From contig OZ038464.1 of the NCBI GenBank assembly GCA_964036295.1, positions 1,926,501 through 1,990,500 on the forward strand: a stretch of 64,000 nt of DNA, read 5' to 3'. The notes below the pieces were generated by a model. The model saw only the letters and a program-made list of their open reading frames with translations. It was not told the origin of the DNA and did not search any database. This document shows, in pieces, positions 45,801 to 56,633 of this stretch (its first letter is position 1; each line of letters begins with the position of its first letter). A program made the position numbers and the translations under genes. This DNA comes from Plumapathes pennacea. Lineage: Eukaryota; Cnidaria; Anthozoa; Antipatharia; Myriopathidae.

Positions 45801-48800
45801 AAAAGGGGTTCAATTTTTTTTTTTGGTCTGAAATAGTAGATTTTGCACATTTTGGTATTTGCTTGCAGAAATAGGGTAAAATTTTTTGGTATACAGAGTC
45901 TGAAAAAGGGTCGAAAAATCTCAAATATATATTTTAAAATAGGGTCGAAAAATCGTACAGTTTTAGTTTGAAGTAGGGCAAGGGTTTTGACACTCCGACT
46001 CAAAACTATGAAGGTTTCCACTCCCTCCCCCTCCCCTTGAGAAGAGGTTTTGGGGAGCAGAGCCTTTAACGGCTAGCTTGCTAAATCGTCCCATATGAAC
46101 AGTTCAACGTGGTCCCATCTAAAAAGCAGTAGCCGTAAATCTCTTTCGATGCGGACATCGCGCGGGTTTTGCTGTAGACTTGATTTCATTTTTTACAATG
46201 CTCGAGTAGTCGCAACAACTGAATTATCGCCGGGAATGGTTCACTTGAATGTTTAGTGCTTTGCCTAAAGCGATTTGCAACGCCGACTTGCTCCAAATCC
46301 ACGCAACGGCGTTGCAAGTTTTTTGAATCGCCTTCAAAAGCTTGCAACGCGTTGCAGCACTGCAAACATCGCGAAAAATCGTTAGCAATGGGGTGTTAGA
46401 CCTCAACGATTTTTAGCGCAACATCGCATCGTTGCAAATTGACCACCCAGGAGGCGGGGATCATTATCGTTTTCTGGGCAGCGGCGTGACCAAGTGGTTA
46501 GGGCGCCGGACTTGAAATCCGGAGGTCCCAGGTTCAAGTCCCGCTCTGAACACTAACTGAATTTGTAAGACGGTAGCCCCGCGTTCAAATCCTCGGTCAC
46601 ATTATGTAAATAGCCAACTGGCTTGCCTTCGACCAGTTGGGATTTTTAACAGATTTACGTTGAGTTTAAAACACGGCCCCACCAGCTCTGCTGAATTAAT
46701 TACCGTGTATAAATAACGATACTTTACTTTTACTTTTACTTTTTACCAGTGTAACACCACCTTAAGTCTCTTTTTTTGTCAAGGGTGACAAGGGGTTTCG
46801 CTGGTAACGAGTCATTCACAAATCATCCTTTTTTTATTTACATTTTGGAGCGATGCTACCTAACACGAACACAGAAAACGGCAAATAGAAAGAAACCATA
46901 ACAGCGCGAAAATTACCGCTGCTTCTAGGTTGGTTAGCTATTAATACAGTGGGGCGACAGCTGACATAATATATTCAGACTGCGGGAGGGGGTAACCATC
47001 CTTACGTGGGAATTCGCTTTCCGTTGCGCTGACCAGCGGATTAGTATGAGGTGCCGTTACCGCCAATATTAAGTCCTGTTTGATTTTGTAAAATGGTGCC
47101 CTCAGTTTATAAAATGGTGGGTAACATTTACTAAATGCTCAGAATATTTCATAAAATGATGTTACCAGTTTCGAAAATGATGACAATGATTTAGAAAATG
47201 GAGCGTCCGTTTCATAAAATGGAGCCCCGTTTATTCAGCAGTCTGTTGACAACCTGCGGCTTATGCGGCCGAGCAAACCTGGGACCCAGACTGTCAATCC
47301 AACATGGCGGGCGATGGTCATCTCGATGATCTTCGAAAGCTAGCGATAGAAAAATTTGAAGAAGTCTGCTCCAGTCTTTTACACCCTTCTGAGACCCTAG
47401 ATGTCGACGATGCACTGGAGATGATTGACCAAATCATAGAAGCTGTAAATTGTTTGGATTGTTCGGTGAGATTGCCAGAAGAAATTTATCGAGGCATCTC
47501 TGCTGCCAAAAGAATCATCGAAAACTCCAGCACATCTTCTTCAAGAACCCCACAAATCCAGACCGGTATGGCAGGACGCCCTTCCTGTGACATTTCTCAA
47601 GAACAGCTACAAGCATTAATAGATCTGGGGTTCAAAGTTCCACAAATTTCAGAGTTGCTTTGCTTGTCAACCAGGACTATTGAACGACGTCTTGCACAAT
47701 ACAACATTTCAGCAAGGTCATACAGCAACATCATGGATGAGGAATTAGACATTCAAGTTCGCGAGATGAAAGCTTTCAATCCTAACTGTGGATCAAAGAA
47801 TCTTGTTGGATATCTTGCCGCTCGTGACATCAAAGTACCGAGGCAACGATTGAGACAGTCCTTACAAAGAGTCGACCCTCTTGGTGTATCTGCCATACCG
47901 GTCTGGATTCGTGGGATTCTTGTAGAAGTTGTGCTGGAGTTTTCGATGATTCTTTTGGCAGCAGAGATGTCTCAATAAATTTCTTCTGGCAATCTCACCG
48001 AACAATCCAAACAATTTACAGCTTCTATGATTTGGTCAATCATCTCCAGTGCATCGTCGACATCTAGGGTCTCAGAAGGGTGTAAAAGACTGGAGCAGAC
48101 TTCTTCAAATTTTTCTATCGCTAGCTTTCGAAGATCATCGAGATGACCATCGCCCGCCATGTTGGATTGACGGTCTGGGTCCCAGGTTTGCTCGGCCGCA
48201 TAAGCCGCAGGTTGTCAACAGACTGCTGAATAAACGGGGCTCCATTTTATGAAACGGACGCTCCATTTTCTAAATCATTGTCATCATTTTCGAAACTGGT
48301 AACATCATTTTATGAAATATTCTGAGCATTTAGTAAATGTTACCCACCATTTTATAAACTGAGGGCACCATTTTACAAAATCAAACAGGGCTGAATATTG
48401 GCGGTAACGGCACCTCATAGTATGTTTACCGCATTAGGTACTTCATGTAGGCTACATATTTCGCACCGACACGTGCCAAACAGCAAACCAACGTGCAGAC
48501 ACGGCTTTAAATTGCGAAATTTGTCATTGCTCGTTGGGGCGTAGCCCGACGAGCTTAGGATTGCACAGCGTGTCTTTATCGTCGTGTTATCGTAGTTGTT
48601 ATTTCTTCTGGGTTACGAATCAGCACACGGTGATTAGGTGACTTCGCGAACAACTTGAGATGTAGTCGATTGAATTGTACGTTAATGCTTGTGTATAAAG
48701 TTATCTGTATCCCATCCAAGCTCAATACCGTTTGGCTTTGTGGAACATGCACGGATAAACAAGATTTGGCTTGCGTTCTTAAGTTCACCGTCATAGCCGC

Positions 48801-51800
48801 AAAAAAATGTTTGATTGATTCGATTATGTTGGCTACCGCTACAGGGTTGCAACTAACTTTGTCGCCGCTAATTATTTAGTCTCGACGAACTTTCTGTGGC
48901 GACACGAAATACTTCTGGGAAGATATCAGGCTGAAAACGGAACACCAAAGCCATGACGAACTTTAGCCGTAAACAATGATGATTTATGCTTTACACTGTA
49001 AATGACATCTGTTGCCTCCTAGATACTGTAGCTGTTTTGTAAAGTTTTTTCGCCGAAAGTATATCCGTTTTTGAGACGAAAATATTCATTCTCAGGGCTT
49101 AAGACTCGACCAATGTGTTTCTGTGAATATATTACATGTTTTATGCTCCGCACGAGCGTGACAGTTGTCAAAATGCTTCGGCTTATCGTACAGTGCATGT
49201 TGAAATATTTCTTCCATTCGATCAAGTAGCCTTTGTTTCGCAGTGGTATTGTATACTACAAATGAAAAATACACCGAAATAGTCTTGAACATTGAGTTTG
49301 TTAGTCACAAATGACTGAACACGCTGTGAACAATAATATTGTACATAAACAAGTCTAGTGTTACATTCCTCGCTTTCAATTTATATTTGTTACAGAGCGC
49401 GAATACTCGAAAGCGTCACAGAAGAAAAGCATTCAGTAAAAAAAAATACATAAGTATTGAAGCGAAGGCTAGGTTATCGTGGTCTCTGATTAAAGTGTTC
49501 AAAGTCAAACTGTCAAAATCGACTGTGCATGAAAAGATAAGTCACGCATTACTCTTTTCTCGCTGGCTAACCTTTCCACCCCTAAGCTCAAAATGCAGAG
49601 CCGCTCAACCTTTAAGAAGCAAGTGTATGAGTGTTGTAATGACAATTTATAGTAATAGGTTTCATTTGAGTAAGGTGTCAAAAGTAAAGTTCTCTATACT
49701 GTGTGATATTTTTCTGGTGAGAAACTGAAAGTCTCTTTTGCGAGTTTCGCTCTTGTCCCTACTTCTTTCCATTTTAGTTTCATCTGGTCTCGACCCCACC
49801 CAACGAGCTCACTGGCATTCCAGTCTGTTTCTGATAACATAGCGCCGAGTACAATGTAACCTTTGTACCAGACCCTTTGTACAAGACTCTCTTATGGTTT
49901 CACCCCCAAAATCCCAAAAATTCCCGCACTAACGTCCACTTTTTGGACGATCCGGACTCCCCCCCCCCCCCCCAAATTAAGTTAAGTTAAGCGGGGGAGT
50001 GGTGAATATGTCGACGGTCCCTAACACTTTCGTGAACTATTGTTGAGACCTTTGACCGCGGATTTAATACAAGACTGGTGCTGATCGCCCGATTTAATGA
50101 CCCCTATTCACATCCTCCTCCCCCAACTACCCCACCTGCGGTTAAACCTCACCCCACGAGCATAACTAAGGCCCCGTCCACACTAATCCGGATAAATTTG
50201 AAAACGGATATTTATTTATTCGCTTTGGCCTTCCGTCCACACTAAGACGCGCTTTCAGTGACCGAAAACGGTGTATTTTCGGAAACGCTCTTCAGAGTGG
50301 ATATTTCCGAAAACTCCGGTTTCATGTTGTACTGTGGACGGCGAAAACGGAGCTTTTCGAAAAGGCGTGACGTCATGATAATCATGTGATCATGATGCAT
50401 ATGCTCATTCCGGGGATTTAGCGATTTCGGTCGGTTCAGCGTATTAGTGTGGACAGCAAAAACGACAGTCAGGGGCGGATCCAGGAAATTAAGAAAGGGG
50501 GGCCGAGCGCCAGGGGGGTCCGTGGGCATGCCCCCCCCCCCCCCCCCTGGAAAATTTTGAAATCTAAACCTCCTAAAACAGCGATTTCCTGCATTTTTAG
50601 ACCATTAAGCTTTTGGAAGGAAATTTATCTTTCAGGTACTGCCGGTAAGTTCGGCGCCGTATCGAACGCGTAATAAAACACTTTGCTGCCTAACGCACAC
50701 CCCAAATTGGCCAAACGACAGATAAATCTGTTGCAGCGTGCTAATAATATAGGAGTCAACAAACTAGGGTCATCCTATTGCAATCATCAATCCCATGCAG
50801 ATGATATAAGTAAGAGTCACATCATGGGATTGATGAATGTCATACTTCTCTGGTTACACGTGGCATAGTCGTCAACAATTGCACTGTAATCCAAAGGTAT
50901 ATCCTTGTGAACAAGGAGAGAATGTCTCGTTCTCAACAAACCCATTTTCTCTCATTGGCTCTATGGCTCTTTTCAGACGGATTAATTTTGCAACACAATT
51001 ACACAAGTACGCCTGGGCCGGATCCCGGGCCGGATGAGTGTCAGAGTGTTGTTCGCACACAGCACGTCATTCCACATTGCTGCTTGTTTCTCAATTTTCT
51101 TTATAATAATATTACTGGTAACGAAACTGAACAAAAGTTCTGAATTGATTGATATAAAAAACAAAAGACGAAAAACAAAGCCCGTGTACCATTGTACAGG
51201 TCTACGTTGTCTGAAAAAATCCGAGACCCAGACAAAAGGGGGGGCCGCGGCCCCCTCGCCCTCCCCCCCCCCCCCCCCTAAATCCGCCACTGACAGTGTG
51301 GACAGAAAACTTCGATGCATTTTCTCATGAAAACTCCGTTTTTAAATTTATCCAGACCTATGCGGACGGGTCCTAAGTTTAACGGCGTGCAGGCATGTAG
51401 TTCGCGGGTACCACTATGGAATCATATACGCCCGGGAACTGTTCGCTGTTCTTTTCTCTGCCCTTTCTTTTCCCAAAGGACACGTCAGACGAAAAGGAGG
51501 AGCTAAAAGAGATTTTTGACAGGTTCAAAGAGGAGACCATAGCCTTCTTTCAGAAACAGGTTAGTAAACTGCTCCACTTCATTTAGGGACCGTTCCGTTT
51601 TTATGAGTTTTGGGGGCTGGTGGGATTTTGGGGGGGTTGGGGGGCACGCAAAAAAAATGGAGGTAAAGGTGGGGCACGCAAAAAATTTGACAACTCATGA
51701 GGTATTACTATGAAAACAATACAAGGACAAGTACAACAGTATGGAAAGTTTAGTAATATAGAGGCTCCAAAGCCTTAAAAAAATGCAGGAAAACAGTGTT

Positions 51801-52177
51801 TCAGGGAGTCTAGATTTCAAAATTTTCTGGGGATCATATCCCTTGACCCCCCCCCCCCCCCCCCTAGGAACTCGCACCTATGGCGCTCAAAACCCTCCCT
51901 GATCTGCCCTAGCTGCTTTATTCCATTAATGAAACATTCAATATTAGCTATTTTAAATGGGCAATTAACTATATCAGTGGCGGATTTAGGGGGGCTGAGG
52001 GGGCTGATAGCCGGTACCTTAATGCCTGTACCCATACTACATGTCAATATATACTATTATATACCAAGGTACAAATAAAGAACTGTCTGTCTGTCTGTCT
52101 GTGCCCCCCCCCCCCCCCTTCATCTTGGTCTGAGATTTTTTTAGACAACGTAGACCTGTACAATGGTACACAAGTTT

Positions 52178-52210
<33 letters not shown>

Positions 52211-53710
52211 CTATCAGTCAATTCAGAACTTTTGTTCAGTTTCATAACCAAGTTACTGTAAAGAAAATTGAGGAATTTAAGCAGCAATGTTGAATGACTG
52301 GTTTGTGAGAGCAACACTCTGACGCCCATCCGGCCTGGGATCCGGCCCAGGCGTAATTGTGTAAATGTGTTGCAAAATCTGTCAGAAAAGAGCCTTAGAG
52401 CCAATGAGAGAAAATGGGTTTGTTGCTCAACGTAACCTGTATATCTAAACTTTTCAAGTGTTACGCGGTTCAATGCAGCTCCGAACTTACCGGCAGTACA
52501 CGAAAGATAAATTTCCTTTCAAAAGCTTAACATTGTGATCTATTCAATCCGCTTGTTGCACCTGCTTAATGGTCTAAAAATGCAGGAAATCGCTGTTCTA
52601 GGAGGTCTATATTTCAAACTTCCCTGGGGGAGCATGCCCCCGGACCCCCCTAGCAGCTCGCGCCTAGCGGCCCTCGGTCCCCCCTTCTCAGTTTCCTGGA
52701 TCCGCCCCTGTATATCGTAGTATTTATCAAGCTTTCAGACACTCCAATCCCCCGAATATTTGATGCAATCTCCCAAATTTTCATGCAATTCCAAAATAAA
52801 TAAAAATAGTGCTGCCTGGAACGTTCAAATTTCATTGAAATTTTACTGAAAATGCTCTGAAAATGCAGAAAATGCAATTTCAGAAGACTAAATTATAAAC
52901 AATTTTCTGCTCCAAGGGTTGAATGTCTGCACTTTATACATAGACACAAAACGACCTATAATTTTTCTGTGCATATAACATTTATGAATAAGTGACAGGG
53001 ATTATTCCACTTCCACCCTCAACCCTGTAGGTAAAGCTTGATGCTTGACATAAAGCTGGAATTTGCTGCTTTAATGTGAAGCGAGGCTCCAAGGGGGATA
53101 CATATTTTCTTAGCAGGCAAGGGGGGATGCATAATTTTCTATTGTCTTAGGGGGGATATACAAAAAAGGTGCACGTTGTTAAATTTCCTCCTCCCCTCCC
53201 CTCTTGATTTTTAATGAACGCAGCCTAAAAGCATCCTTTTGAGAACAGTCGTTTAATTCGCAAGGGAAGAGATACAGGAAACACCTTATTTTAGTTCTTA
53301 ATTCGAGTCAATCTGAAGCTGAGTTCTAAATAACGCTCAGTAAAGATCATGTAAAAAAAAAGTGGGCTGAGGAGGGGGGGGGGGCATGTGAAAAAAATGG
53401 TGGGCTGAGGGGGGAGGGGGGGGCATGCTGTTTCCCACTGGACTTCCTCAAATCCCACCTACTTCACAAAAAATATGAACGGTCCCTTAAACCAGAGGTT
53501 TTGAGTCCGGGGGTGGGGTAGGGGTACTGAAATGAAGGTCAGGTGAATAGAGTGCTGCTGGTACCCTTAAACCCCGACCCAATTTAAGAAAAAAATCAGA
53601 AAATGTGTGTGTTTTAATTTGCGGGAATAACGGCACATAGATGTGGCAATGATGACTTATTTCCGACTGATACACGTTTCTTCTCTTTTAAGGAACCACA
53701 AGGAGAATAA
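33844..53710 (+). CDS. Unrecognised multi-exon gene carrying a deleted ZU5/UPA-like segment
   Basis: Exons with GT-AG borders and matching phases: 33844-33902, 34563-34636, 35420-35452, 36524-36570, 37749-38063, 40570-40705, 41632-41717, 42467-42592 and 42715-42797. Further phase-0 exons 43203-43340, 51479-51559 and 53693-53710 (ending EPQGE, stop) follow, with AATAAA at 53803. The 42797-43203 junction is out of phase (2 into 0), and without splicing the 42715 exon meets TAA at 42799, so the gene may end there or the junction may be wrong. A weak phase-0 exon may exist at 36834-36899. Exons 37749 and 40570 match the ZU5/UPA exons of the minus-strand gene. The first exons (MAFDELFPDYLNGDFFIFPL) and the last (VPQYLLYEINFGPSLTVSLE) match nothing I know. 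There is no signal peptide and no Death domain. Confidence 0.5.
34001..34139. mobile_element. Small inverted/direct repeat element
   Basis: GCCTGGTTTCCATATGATCG at the left faces GGAAACCACCGGG at the right, and 'ggcgatcgaagcgattg' occurs twice inside. It lies in intron 1 of the plus-strand gene. Confidence 0.35.
34686..34706. repeat. Poly-G run
   Basis: About 21 consecutive G residues inside an intron, with G-quadruplex potential. Confidence 0.8.
36184..36312. repeat. Inverted repeat, MITE-like
   Basis: 'acatgctatcctatttggaa' at the left and 'ttccaaattggacagcatgt' at the right pair over about 26 bp, with the sub-repeats 'gaatttgaaaaattcctctga' and 'tcctctgaatttttctc' inside. Confidence 0.5.
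37411..37497. ncRNA. Near-perfect 41-bp hairpin, pre-miRNA-like
   Basis: Arms 37411-37451 and 37457-37497 pair around a 5-nt TTCAG loop with only one wobble and one A-C mismatch. It is intronic in the plus-strand gene. The size fits a microRNA precursor, but an ancestral short palindromic repeat is also possible. Confidence 0.45.
37749..38063 (+). CDS. Exon: ZU5-like segment, deleted paralogue of 23015-23419
   Basis: In a hand alignment 65 of 92 residues match the minus-strand exon up to FVVVGSC. The next 28 residues (the KRMQVIAYG to FLI part) are then missing, and the frame resumes at DDDQNEVE. The reading frame survives the deletion. Confidence 0.65.
39030..39857 (+). repeat. Counterpart of 27430-28210 in opposite orientation
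   Basis: Shares the same ordered words, including 'ggttttggtaaattctcgg' and 'gccttgagccagttctatt'-like sequence, with the complement of 27430-28210. Confidence 0.75.
39931..40114. mobile_element. Nested palindromic MITE (GGCTGGTCTACAC...GTGTAAACCAGCC)
   Basis: Almost fully self-complementary around 40018, with multiple 'gcttatgcttgcgc' words. It is inserted inside the 38585-40481 element. Confidence 0.6.
40570..40705 (+). CDS. Exon: UPA-like segment, paralogue of 22767-22910
   Basis: It begins VMHENEKKRGKCILG, nearly identical to the minus-strand exon, loses two codons, keeps LLHVA and then diverges completely. Acceptor CTCAAG and donor GTAAGT. Confidence 0.6.
41632..43340 (+). CDS. Exons 41632-41717, 42467-42592, 42715-42797, 43203-43340 of the same gene
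   Basis: Open frames include FDEPKGPKQHIIWIYFGQKP, GECRIPFPEAGPHNVKLNV and SQIKQNFWASMTPDLPGG. Beta-rich composition suggests an Ig-like or beta-sandwich fold. No family recognised. Confidence 0.5.
42198..42352. mobile_element. Second, shorter copy of the 4571-5087 MITE family
   Basis: 'ggcttgaagatatagatttt' faces 'agtatctttgtgccgctgtg' and 'taatatcctctattta', the complements of the 4571 ends. Confidence 0.55.
44101..44282. repeat. Long hairpin element with about 88-bp arms
   Basis: ACAAATTGACGTCAG...GATCATGAAACGTGTCATAACA at the left is mirrored by TGTTATGACGCGTTTCATGATC...CTGACGTCAATTTGT at the right with few differences. A further copy of 'caataagaggacagacac' at 43717 shows it is part of a larger repeat (about 43700-44282). 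Confidence 0.75.
44290..45140. other. Intronic or intergenic, nothing recognised
   Basis: No exon or element end was accepted here. A poly-C run follows at about 45156-45174. Confidence 0.35.
45720..46030. repeat. G-rich end plus 'agggt(c/a)aaaattttt' tandem-like repeat
   Basis: Loose repeats of about 35 bp containing 'atagggtcgaaaaat' or 'atagggtaaaatttt'. A related block lies at 63440-63760. Confidence 0.45.
46479..46746 (+). mobile_element. tRNA-Ser-derived SINE
   Basis: The 5' head has an A box (TGACCAAGTGG), an anticodon-like arm CGGA-CTTGAAA-TCCG (UGA, Ser) and a B box (GGTTCAAGTCC). A non-tRNA body and a (CTTTTA)n tail follow at 46725-46746. The acceptor stem does not pair, so it is not a working tRNA gene. 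Confidence 0.8.
47047..48417. mobile_element. Foldback element of an integrase-type DDE transposon, TG...CA ends, 5-bp TSD
   Basis: Two 528-bp arms (47047-47574 and 47890-48417) are inverted and nearly identical, around a 315-bp unique centre. The ends are TGAGGTGCC...GGCACCTCA, and TAGTA is duplicated at 47042-47046 and 48418-48422. TG/CA termini with a 5-bp duplication are typical of retroviral-integrase-like transposases such as Ginger-type elements. The encoded ORF agrees with that reading. Confidence 0.82.
47304..47978 (+). pseudogene. Integrase-type transposase N-terminus (HTH), catalytic domain lost
   Basis: The N-terminal 88 residues are acidic and unrecognised. GRPSCDISQEQLQALIDLGF, VPQISELLCLSTRTIERRL and RQRLRQSLQRVDPLG are the helix-turn-helix and linker that precede an rve integrase core in a transposase family common in fish and cnidarians. 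After VDPLG the frame enters the antisense copy of its own 5' region, so no DDE core follows. Confidence 0.75.
48423..50165. other. Non-coding, nothing recognised
   Basis: Several ORFs of 60-130 codons lack homology features or splice signals. A poly-C run lies at about 49960. Confidence 0.4.
50170..51373. mobile_element. Harbinger-type MITE (GGCCCCGTCC ends) interrupted by a second element
   Basis: Ends GGCCCCGTCCACACTAATCC and the complement of GGACCCGTCC, flanked by TAA on both sides. The interior repeats 'gaaaacgga' and 'gtccacac' words. The continuous element is split at 50470-51292. Confidence 0.7.
50470..51292. mobile_element. CAGGGGCGGATCC...GCCACTG MITE (hAT-like ends), nested
   Basis: Ends CAGGGGCGGATCCAGG and complement CCTAAATCCGCCACTG, with ACAGT duplicated at 50465-50469 and 51293-51297. 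Internal poly-C runs lie near both ends. A second copy is at 51975-52710, and 62559-63332 has the same ends. Confidence 0.75.
51479..51559 (+). CDS. Penultimate exon, helical charged segment
   Basis: DTSDEKEELKEIFDRFKEET is followed by IAFFQKQ and a GTTAGT donor, then after the intron EPQGE and a stop at 53708-53710. It lies between two transposon blocks. Confidence 0.45.
51586..53486. mobile_element. TTA-flanked element with GGGACCGTTC ends, interrupted
   Basis: Ends GGGACCGTTCCG and GAACGGTCCC with TTA at 51583-51585 and 53487-53489. Both ends carry 'gggggcacgcaaaaaa' or 'gggggcatgtgaaaaaaatgg' repeats. A second element is nested at 51975-52710. Confidence 0.65.
51975..52710. mobile_element. 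CAGTGGCGGATTTAG...GGATCCGCCCCTG MITE, nested
   Basis: TATAT is duplicated at 51970-51974 and 52711-52715. It is an inverted relative of 50470-51292 and shares its internal sequence (THFLSLAL-type ORF remnant). It contains (CTGT)n and (GTT)n microsatellites. Confidence 0.75.
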
Positions 53711-53802
53711 GGACCCGAAACAACAATTATTTTGAAGGATGCCATTTGCATTTTCGAGATAAAGCATTTACAGATAGAGCATTTACAGCCTTGGATTTAC
53801 AA

Positions 53803-53808
53803 AATAAA
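53803..53808 (+). terminator. AATAAA polyadenylation signal
   Basis: 93 nt after the stop codon at 53708-53710, supporting that exon as terminal. Confidence 0.5.
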
Positions 53809-53869
53809 GGTTGAATTTGCTTAGATTTCTGAAATCAATGTTAAATAATAAAATCACGAGAAAGCATGT

Positions 53870-56125
53870 CTCCGTCCACACTTTTGAAAACCCATCTTTT
53901 TTTTCCGTTTGGCCTCCCATCCACACTAAGACGGAGTTTTCGTCACTAAATAAACAATAAACTACTTTTGGCGAGAAAATATGAACAGATAATTGTCCGA
54001 GGATATTATTTGGTCCGCGAAGCGAACAAGGGGGCAAATGTGAGCTTCAAGGAACAGATACTGACCTGGTCTTCACTGGCAACTTCACTGTGTCTGCAAT
54101 CAATTCCGCTTTCACTTTTAACCACGACACTTTCAAAGTCTTCACTGTATTTTCCACTCTGTTTTCCTAAAAAGTGAATTAATAATAGAACCTCCCATTA
54201 GCGACCTCTCTTGATTGTGCTTGCCAGGGTAACTATGGATGCAAAGGGTGGTCGCTTTTCCAAAGGTTGGTCGCGATCGCTTACAAGAGGTTTCACTAAT
54301 CCCCGAGCTTTGCGAGCGTAATAATCGAGCCACTATCTCGTTTCTCAATGTTTGTCTGTCTGTCAACGACCTCAAGCCAACTCTCTCCCGTAAATTCGAT
54401 CACTTGGCGTCTCGTGGGGAAGTTTTAAATTGTTACACTCGAACGTGTTGATTTGAAGCCGCTTCGGCGTGTATTGGTGGTTGAAATAATCCTGTCGAGC
54501 GTTACTAACCCCTTCACACAACAATAGCCGGTGGCGGGACACAATTGTTTAGTTGCTAATCAATGGCGCAATCAAATCGAATTAAAAAATCGATTGCTTT
54601 TTTTCTGCGCCAAAAGCCTTGCTTGAAATGGGCGTGACTAACATTGTATCCTGCCTGTGACACTGAGTAAAATGTCCGGCTGCATACGAACCGAACAGCT
54701 ATCTCGTTTGAAAAGTTTCACATGATCTATATTAGTTTTAACTATGAAGGAAGTTAGCGTCATATATATAAACTGCTGTTTAGCTGCAAACTGGACTGAA
54801 TTCGGGTGCTTTAGCTAGAGAGGCCGTGGGTATCTATGTGCATGCGCGCTATTCAAAGAGTTCGTGGCCAAGACTTACAGCAAGATGGCAGAAAAGGCAG
54901 AACAAACTGAGCTGCTAGAGATCGATGTTTGAGAAACTATGCTACAACAAAACGTGTTTAACTTCGAGTTTTGCTGTTTATGACCTCATGTCAGCGCTTG
55001 TTCGAACTTTTAGGACACAGCATTAGATCACGAGACCAGACCCTGCTCACTACGCAAATAGCTCAAATTCCAACTGTCTGTTTCACAGCAATTAGCCTTT
55101 GATGACTGAGATAACTAAGGTGTACTACAAAGAGTCACTGGCAGTTCAGTAACTATGGGTGCAGAGTTGTGTAAATGTCTACGTTACAACTTTTGCAAAC
55201 CAATCCAATATTTGTCAACAGGACAAAGTTGAAGGCATAGGCCAACGCCTAGAATTGAAATGTTCAGGTTCATGGTGTGGCTGGACGCAAATGGGGCTAA
55301 ATTTGAGGCCACAGAGCCAGGATCTGCCCTTGCGGTGGAGGACACAACGAAAGAAATTTGTCGAGAACTTGTTTGATACTACTTATGCATGCTAAGCGTA
55401 TTTTACCTTGCAACTATGTGACATAACTATAAGAGGGGTTTCAAGCACTGTGTCCTTACGTGTATAGTTCTTGGGAAAGCATATATATTCGCTGCTGTGC
55501 ACATTTCCCATTGGACGGTCTTTTAGTGGAAAAAGTATGTGCCAATGAGTCGAGCGCAATCTGCGGAAATAAGCCCAACGTCATTCAACACAATACTTAG
55601 GGCATTTACTGCATGGTACATATTAACCGCTTCACTCACAAGTACGATTCCGATGCTCATTAAAACTGCTGAACAACGTCTATTATGATGCATCAAATAT
55701 TTTCTCTCGTGCGTGATTGGTGGAATCGTGACACGTGACCCCGACAACCCCCGGCTGGTAGACTGTCGCTAGTTATTGACAATTTCCAAAGACAATTATA
55801 TTTATTTAGTTACAAAAACATCACGAGAAGGCTGCTGAGGAGCACATCAATTTATTGGTTGAAAAAGAAATTCCACAAAGGACCAAAAAGCACCAAAAAG
55901 CTTCACAGTCCTCTCGCCGTTATTTTTGCTGTGAGAGGAAATATTTGAAGGATAATTAGGACAATATACAATTTTTGGCAAGGATGTACGGACAATTGTC
56001 CTTGGCCAATATCTGTTCCTCGAAGCTCACAATTGCCCTCGAGCCAACTGTTCCCTTCTCGGAACAAATATATCTTTGGACAACTATTCGTGCATATTTC
56101 CTCGCCAAAAGTAGTTTATGGTCTA
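53870..56125. repeat. Repeat fragments, including an inverted pair 53949-54060 / 55990-56122
   Basis: 'aaactacttttggcgag(a/g)aaatatg' through 'gagcttc(a/g)aggaacagat' occurs in both, inverted. 53870-53950 is a fragment of the 50170 family. 54187-54300 holds a pogo-like 'aacctcccattagcgacc...aagaggtttcacta' pair. Otherwise 54310-55990 shows no gene. Confidence 0.6.
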
Positions 56126-56633
56126 TATAGTACGATGGAATAGAATAGACAAGAGCCATGGCCTAAAACGTCCCAACTCTTCCAAAAGGGCCGAAGGAAG
56201 GAGCGCAGGATGCGAAGGTTTTTAACACTAAAACTCAACCCAACCAGAAACGACAAACATTCGTATTGTCACGACACATTAAATATGTCCTCGGGCGGAA
56301 AAGTCATGTGAGTCACTCTAACAAAATCATCCCATGCTAGAATGCAGCACTGCACGTTCTATATTCAGTAACTTTCGACTCGTATGCGCTCCGGCACAAA
56401 TAAGTGGATACGTGGATCACAGACGAAAACATTTCTAAAATAACGCGTGTACCAACCTCTTTTAAATATAGTTTGCCTTACAACGGGATATCGATCACTA
56501 TATTTAGAAACCAAGGTCAATGACGTCAGTCGAGTTCTGAGAACTTGACGCTTGCGCAGTGTATTACGGGTATTTTGTTATCCATAAAACACAGAAAGGT
56601 TTTTAAGCTTTTTAAAAGCTATTCCTACCATCA

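Larger units (their letters stand above)
45435..47018. repeat. Inverted repeat pair 45435-45502 / 46951-47018
   Basis: 'gcgaattcccacgtaaggat' through 'ggtcgcccc' at the left is inverted at the right with only three or so differences, which could make the 1.6-kb interval a TIR element or two inverted insertions. The right copy ends 28 bp before the integrase-type element at 47047. Confidence 0.6.

Noticed and set aside
46479..46556. Functional tRNA-Ser (UGA) gene
   Set aside because: No paired acceptor stem, and the unit continues into a SINE body with a simple-repeat tail.
47972..48160. Minus-strand copy of the first 62 residues of the 47304 ORF
   Set aside because: It is the right arm of the foldback element, not a second gene.
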